A stretch of 64,000 nt of DNA from Balanoglossus misakiensis (Eukaryota > Hemichordata): the NCBI GenBank assembly GCA_040954595.2, contig CM082576.2:5642001-5706000 (forward strand), in the 5' to 3' direction. The position numbers were made by a program, and so were the translations under genes. Each line of letters starts with the position of its first letter. Position 1 is the first letter of the stretch. Under the pieces are notes generated by a model that did no database searches, was not told the origin of the DNA, and saw only the letters and a program-made list of their open reading frames with translations. Positions 59,055 through 64,000 of the stretch are shown piece by piece.

Positions 59055-60260
59055 TATCATGGCAATTTAAAAGCAATTACAGTGTCACCATCGACCAATG
59101 GTCACATTTGATTGGTATTTAAACGCTACTTGAAAAAGGAAACTTGTGCTAGGGCAAAGATAAAGTTGTTATATCGTCACAGGGATATCTAGGTGAGGTC
59201 TTGACAACATTGCTTTGTTCAGTTCGCAAGTCGCATCAAATTCACTCGAGGTAGAGTTGACTTACCTGGGCGCCAACAAGACCCTCCCTCATTCTTGGAA
59301 TGTCAGTATGCGAAAATGCCCAGGCAGCGCTGAGATCTCTCGCCAAATCAAGGTCTTCAAGATAGGCACCATGATGCATCCGTATTTGCCAGGGAAGATC
59401 ATTGTGTCTAGAAATTACAGCAACGGAATGTTCAGAAAGTGACTGGTGTCATGCGAAAATGTAATGGCCATGGTGGCTAAAATTTTCACACATTATTCGC
59501 AGTTGTTAATTTTTTCGGGGAATGCCAGTGAGTCAAATGCCACAATTTCTGTCCAAGTAGCTAGGGTACCTGTGATAGAGGGACTGTAGACTGTGTAATA
59601 CAGTAGCTGCAGGGAAACCAAATCATACGCCAAAAATACAAGGTCCAAATCTATGGACGTAGGCCTACTGGTTGTCGCTTTCATTCATGATTGTGACTGA
59701 TCATGGAAAGTGTGTGAATGGCTCGTCCACAAAAAAATTCAAAAGATCGATTTATAACAGAACAGCTAAGCTTATGCGTGGAGGTAGGATTGTGTAAGTG
59801 TATGTAATCCTTGGAATGGCAGATAAAAGCTTATGATTTGCAGCTATAATGAGACTCAAAAATAAATTAAACAGGTGTCTGTAGCGGTCGTTAATTACGT
59901 GCACAGATGAACCGCTGTATTTGCCAAGATATTAAAACAGCAGCTAAACAATTATACTATCGTCAATGATCGAATAGTGCAAATTGGTTTTTTTCAATAA
60001 TCTGTGACTTACCCGTCGATCAATGGCGTGGACTTCAACAAAGCCGTGGTTTTAGTAATGGGGTCTCTCTTCCATTTCTCCCGTGCCGTAACTCCCGTGG
60101 ACACAGAAATTGCCAAGACTATGATTACCAGGAAACCTATCCCAAGGAACATGGAGGATCTGTCACTGAGTGTAGATATCCTCATAACCGGCCTCTCCTC
60201 GGCGATCATTTCTGCGCCCGTGTCTGAGTCTACCACCTCCTCCGTGTCTGAGTCTTGCAT
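55969..60260 (-). CDS. Membrane dipeptidase (M19) homologue with degraded active site, probable pseudoenzyme
   Basis: Ten exons in phase: 60260-60013, 59407-59266, 58861-58729, 58426-58276, 58007-57953, 57725-57549, 57352-57268, 56776-56701, 56446-56311 and 56076-55969, 436 residues. Overall it follows DPEP1 closely ([65 protein letters not shown]). DPEPs are zinc enzymes that split dipeptides and leukotriene D4. Here the first-zinc residues His84 and Asp86 and the second-zinc His281 remain, but the bridging Glu (DPEP1 E125) is Gly192, the substrate-site His152 is Gly219, zinc ligand His198 is Asn260, Arg230 is Lys292 and Asp288 is Gly350. Topology also differs: an N-terminal transmembrane segment (about 37-57, after an acidic cytoplasmic tail) and no GPI-type hydrophobic C-terminus. 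The frame is intact, so I infer selection for a non-catalytic role. Confidence 0.9.
58876..59060. repeat. (ATC)n microsatellite, about 60 units
   Basis: A 185-bp run of ATC (GAT on the minus strand) with a short GTC-interrupted block at about 58951-58965. It lies in intron 2 of the dipeptidase homologue, ending only about 14 bases before the acceptor of exon 3. The long poly-Asp, poly-Met and poly-Ile frames across it are artefacts of the repeat. Confidence 0.97.
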
Positions 60261-61857
60261 TGCGAGTTAAAATGTCTTCCTGTATAAAGGTGGATGGAAC
60301 TAATAATTTCAGTCGTTCACCTTGACGATCAGCTGATACTAGCGTCTACACAGGTCATAGCTAAGGTAGATAGTACACCATGTATTTGCGAACAAAACAA
60401 TAACACACAGTGAAAAAATAGACTCCCTAAATGCTTCCCTTCACCTTTGGAAAATACGTGATTTGCATATGAATTATTATATGGCCTTGCTCCATATACA
60501 ATTCAAAAAGTTCCCGCCAGCAGAGACAAATAAATTTCTATGGCCCAAGCATGTGCTCTGAACAAACGCTTGGGTACATTTTCACACCATTCACAATAAC
60601 TCATATCTACAAGCTTTCTGGTGCGGTGGTTATTATTTTATCAAAAGCTAAAATGTTATAATGTATCTCTATTTCACATGTTCTAGGCCAGTCTGATTAA
60701 TTTTTTTCATGGATGCATTACGCTGTGGTTTCATCATTTCATTGAACTTTTCCTGCTTAAAATATGGCAAAATCCCCATGTCCATGAATTCACACCGTCT
60801 TATGGGTAAACAATATACCCTTTGTCTAAAGCAAGTTACCCTTTATCATGTTCATTAGGTTAAAATTCAGCAATTGTTCTGATACTTCTGTGATTTCTGG
60901 AGTTCAGTACTTTGCAAGGTTTAAACAATGGCAATTTTGTAGGTGGTTTTGATACAGCCCAATTCCCCACTATGAAACAAAATGAATATCCAGTGCCCTC
61001 TGAACAAAGAGCGCAAAAAGGGATCATCAAAAGTTGATTTGAGAATCTAGCAATCGTTCTTCAGTCAGACTAAAACAGAATAAGCTTCTTCTGTCTGTGG
61101 TCAACCTTACATGTTTCACACATGAAATATTAATTTTAGCCTGTGCAGTGGACACAAGATCAAACTGGTGTCATGATATAATATGTACCCATTATTTATT
61201 TACATTCAGACAAATCATAGCAGGTCTGTGAAAATATACAGTATCTGAATATGAAATAAAAGTACATGTGCCATACAATTGCCAATGTCAAAGTGGCTTC
61301 CTGTAGTACCATATATAACACACCTCATGCTGTGTCGTGATTTGCTAGAATCAGTCATGTGATAGGAAAATACAATGACTATTGGCCTAGAGAAATAGTC
61401 ACATCAACCTTTACCTATAGTGAGTTCATTTCAGGACATGAGCATGAATTACTTAAAAATAAAAGTTAAACATCAACAACTGTAATAAAACATGGTCACA
61501 TTTGGAAAAGTGTGACTTTTCCAATATCTCAAACAGCAAAGCTTAAAAACTAAGAATACTTTTTAGCTGTTTTCAGACATTTCTTAAATTTTCTTTGGTG
61601 GCACTGGTAATCAAACGTGGTTTGGAAATTATATCACCAACCTAACAGTGTATTTTGTTATCCTTTGAATGGTGAACATACATGGTGTTATGCCCAGCAG
61701 AAAAAAATGGTGGTTATTAAAAACTCAAAAGAAAGTCTATTTTACAGGGATTGGGGAGTTGAAGAGATCTCTGAATTTATAGGTTAATAATAACATCAGA
61801 CTTCAACTTTTGTCTCTTCCACGTATGCTGGGACTGATCTGTACTTTGTGTCTTCTC
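60261..61857. other. Upstream region of the dipeptidase homologue and 3' UTR of the kelch gene
   Basis: No coding exon is seen. The left end should hold the dipeptidase-homologue promoter; the right part is probably 3' UTR of the kelch gene, with a minus-strand AATAAA near 61200-61195. Confidence 0.5.
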
Positions 61858-64000
61858 TCAGAGTTGGTCGGATGCCCTGAAAACTGTCAGCTGATTATAG
61901 AAATCCCCTTCGTTGTTTCCACCACCAAATACAATGATCTCTTGACTTTGCTGTGTGTTCTCCTTGTCGACACTGTCTGTACAGATCATGGTGTGTCCAG
62001 CCCTGGCTGTCACAGGCAGGGGGTGCCGCAATGAGCACCAAGTATTGGTGTCTGTGTGAAAGAAAAATACAATTCTGTCAGTGGGTAAAAACTTTTTTGA
62101 AAAAAAAAAAAGATATGGATCATTTCAGGTGAACAGCACTTACCTAGATGAAAGAGAAACGAGTCCCCAAGAGCTTCATCTCCATTGTAACCTCCATGAA
62201 TCAAAATTCTGTTGTTTGACAAACCAACAGCTGCATGCCAACTGCCATTTGTAGAGAATCAATAACAGAAAAAGAATTACATCATATTGCAAAGTATCAA
62301 AAACTTTTGATCCAATATGTTGGTAATATTAAATAATTGTTAAGATCATTATCCCTGAGAAATGTTACCATGGAACGTTCAAAAGATAAGGTAAAATTTC
62401 AGCACTGTGTGACAGCCATAAGAATTGCTTACCTTCTTGGAGAGGGTGGCTTGCCAATGATATCAGGTTTCACAAAATCCATTATACCTGTAAGATAGAT
62501 GTTATGGCATATGAAGATTAAACAGAGTTTGATTGTCATCTCTAGCACATAGAACATCATTTCATTTCATGACCTTTGATAATGAATGACTGTATCACTG
62601 TATTACTTACACAGATCCAAAACAAACAAATCTTGATAAGAAACGGGGGCATCCCATCCACCAAAGATCACAAGTTTCTCTCCAAGCAATGTTGCTGAGT
62701 GTCTGGAAATTCAAAATATTTACAGAATAGAGAAATTTACTATTATATTTCATGTGTTCTAAAACTGACCTATCTATCTATCCATACAAATATATCCTTT
62801 TTTCTGTACTTTAATAGATAATACTACTTACCCTGATCTAGGAAGTGGTTTATCACCCATCACAATTGGTTCATACCAACTTTCATTTGCTGTTATGATG
62901 CAGAACAAACACAAAATTATTACTGTGTGCATTTTTCCAAGGATGAAGAAAAGATGGCATGCATGTCATTATTTTTTCCAACTGACCGACCAACAGACCG
63001 ACCCAAAAGAATTACGATAAGAAACAAATAAAAGTCACCTGGGTTATATACATGAAGTTGATTACTGCAACCATCAGGTTGTGGGTCTGGATTTGGGAAC
63101 ACTCCACCAAAAATAAATAATTCATTCCGGTACAATGTGGTACTGTGATAAGCCCTGGTTGGTGCTTTACCATTAGCCTGGTAACAGGACATAAAAGAGA
63201 CAAAGAAATTATTCAAGTTTATACATTAAGTACTGAACAATATTTCTTGTATAGTACATGTAGTATGTTTTCAGAGTCGTTATTTTGGCAAGGATTGCCG
63301 AGACATTACCTGAACCAATGACCAGGTCCACGATTCAACATCTAGGACATGAATGTCGTTGTACCAGCGTAGGTTTTTAGAACCGCCAAACACATAGACA
63401 CACTTGACCAGGGGATCATATGTTGCTGTGTGCCCCATCCGGAACTGAGGTTTGCTGCTGTCTTGGTTCAAAATTTTTGGCACTTGCCAACTTTTCTTGT
63501 CTGAGATAAAAAAATAAAGAAAGTGAACATATAAAATGAATGATGAAATTTATACATTGTACTTTCAGAAGAGTAAATTTGTGTTAATAGTATGATAGTT
63601 GATTTCTCATCCTGGAAAAGTTTTATCACACTCTGGTAAATTTTGGTCGCCACAAAGTGTGTGCTGGTACCAAAAGCGCTCTGCATCCCATCATGGCCTG
63701 ATAGATTGTTTTACAAAAAAAATATCAAAAATCTGACCTGTCTGTAGAAGCCACACAGAGTCTTTACTCAGCTGCTGTTTGCCTCCTTGTCCACCAACCA
63801 GCAAAGCCTTGTCATCGCCGATCATACACAATGAATGTCCCCACCGTTCACTTGGAACTGAAATCAGAAATGACATGGTTAGATACCCTCAAGTTTGACC
63901 ACAAGTAGGCATGGAAATTTAGTGTTAGAATTTACTCTTGAAGTAAACTGTCAACATTCTGTTCCAAAACAGTTATTATTTCCAATCTCACTTTACCTTT
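61858..64000 (-). CDS. Kelch-repeat beta-propeller protein (RABEPK/KLHDC type), C-terminal part
   Basis: Eight complete exons in phase plus the last four bases of a ninth at the window edge (63997-64000): 63857-63738, 63500-63310, 63177-63039, 62889-62832, 62702-62611, 62487-62433, 62241-62144 and 62051-61858. They encode about 316 residues ending in TGA. Kelch units are plain: LLVGGQGG, YVFGGSKNLRWYNDIHVLDV, FIFGGVFPNPDP, VIFGGWDAPVSYQDLFVLDL, LIHGGYNGDEALGDSFLFHL and IVFGGGNNEGDFYNQL, each a GG pair followed by W-containing strands. That is about six blades; the N-terminal part is outside. The final blade with its long insert before IIVFGGG resembles RABEPK (Rab9 effector p40), but KLHDC proteins are also possible, so no symbol is given. 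No BTB domain or BACK segment is seen in this part. Confidence 0.85.

Noticed and set aside
58843-59076. Long poly-Asp, poly-Met and poly-Ile open frames
   Set aside because: They are readings of the (ATC)n microsatellite in an intron of the dipeptidase homologue, not genes.

Overview
The window looks like nuclear DNA of an invertebrate animal, most probably an invertebrate deuterostome of the amphioxus, hemichordate or echinoderm kind; I cannot fix the species. The reasons are AT-rich sequence, compact multi-exon genes with GT/AG introns of roughly 0.1-1 kb, widely spaced genes on both strands, short foldback (MITE-like) elements, and proteins that align easily (from memory) with human orthologues. 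There is no operon structure and no CRISPR array; I recognised no tRNA or rRNA gene.

Layout. 1-3.5 kb: an intronless secreted EPTP-repeat protein (minus). 4.9-7.1 kb: the last four coding exons of COQ6 (plus), with the N-terminal half not found. 8.5-13.4 kb: complete 14-exon CCT4 (minus). 13.8-16.6 kb: a FAM161 gene (plus), divergent from CCT4 across a 0.43 kb shared promoter. 20.8-28.9 kb: complete 21-exon XPO1/CRM1 (minus), with a long 3' UTR converging on FAM161. 31.8-34.9 kb: a ZNF410-like zinc-finger gene (plus). 34.9-47.3 kb: about 12 kb with no recognisable gene but several short tandem repeats and foldback elements. 47.3-49.9 kb: RDH13-like retinol dehydrogenase (minus). 50.8-54.8 kb: two tandem copies of an adenine-phosphoribosyltransferase-like gene (plus). 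56-60.3 kb: a membrane dipeptidase (M19) homologue whose catalytic residues are largely lost (minus). 61.9-64 kb: the 3' part of a kelch-repeat gene (minus).

Two points stand out. First, COQ6-CCT4-FAM161-XPO1-ZNF410 joins genes that in human lie in two blocks, ZNF410-FAM161B-COQ6 on 14q24 and XPO1-FAM161A-CCT4 on 2p15, so the window looks like the unduplicated ancestor of that paralogon. Second, the dipeptidase homologue has replaced five active-site positions (DPEP1 E125, H152, H198, R230 and D288 equivalents) in an otherwise well-conserved, intact reading frame, which suggests a membrane-anchored pseudoenzyme. Smaller features include a telomere-motif-bearing foldback element in a CCT4 intron, a 185-bp ATC microsatellite next to a splice acceptor, and a near-perfect hairpin upstream of the phosphoribosyltransferase pair.

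The genes do not form one pathway; they are housekeeping or cell-biological genes (chaperonin, nuclear export, ubiquinone synthesis, centriole/cilium) plus metabolic enzymes. Exon boundaries were read by eye from splice consensus and phase continuity; each complete gene closes in frame from ATG to stop.
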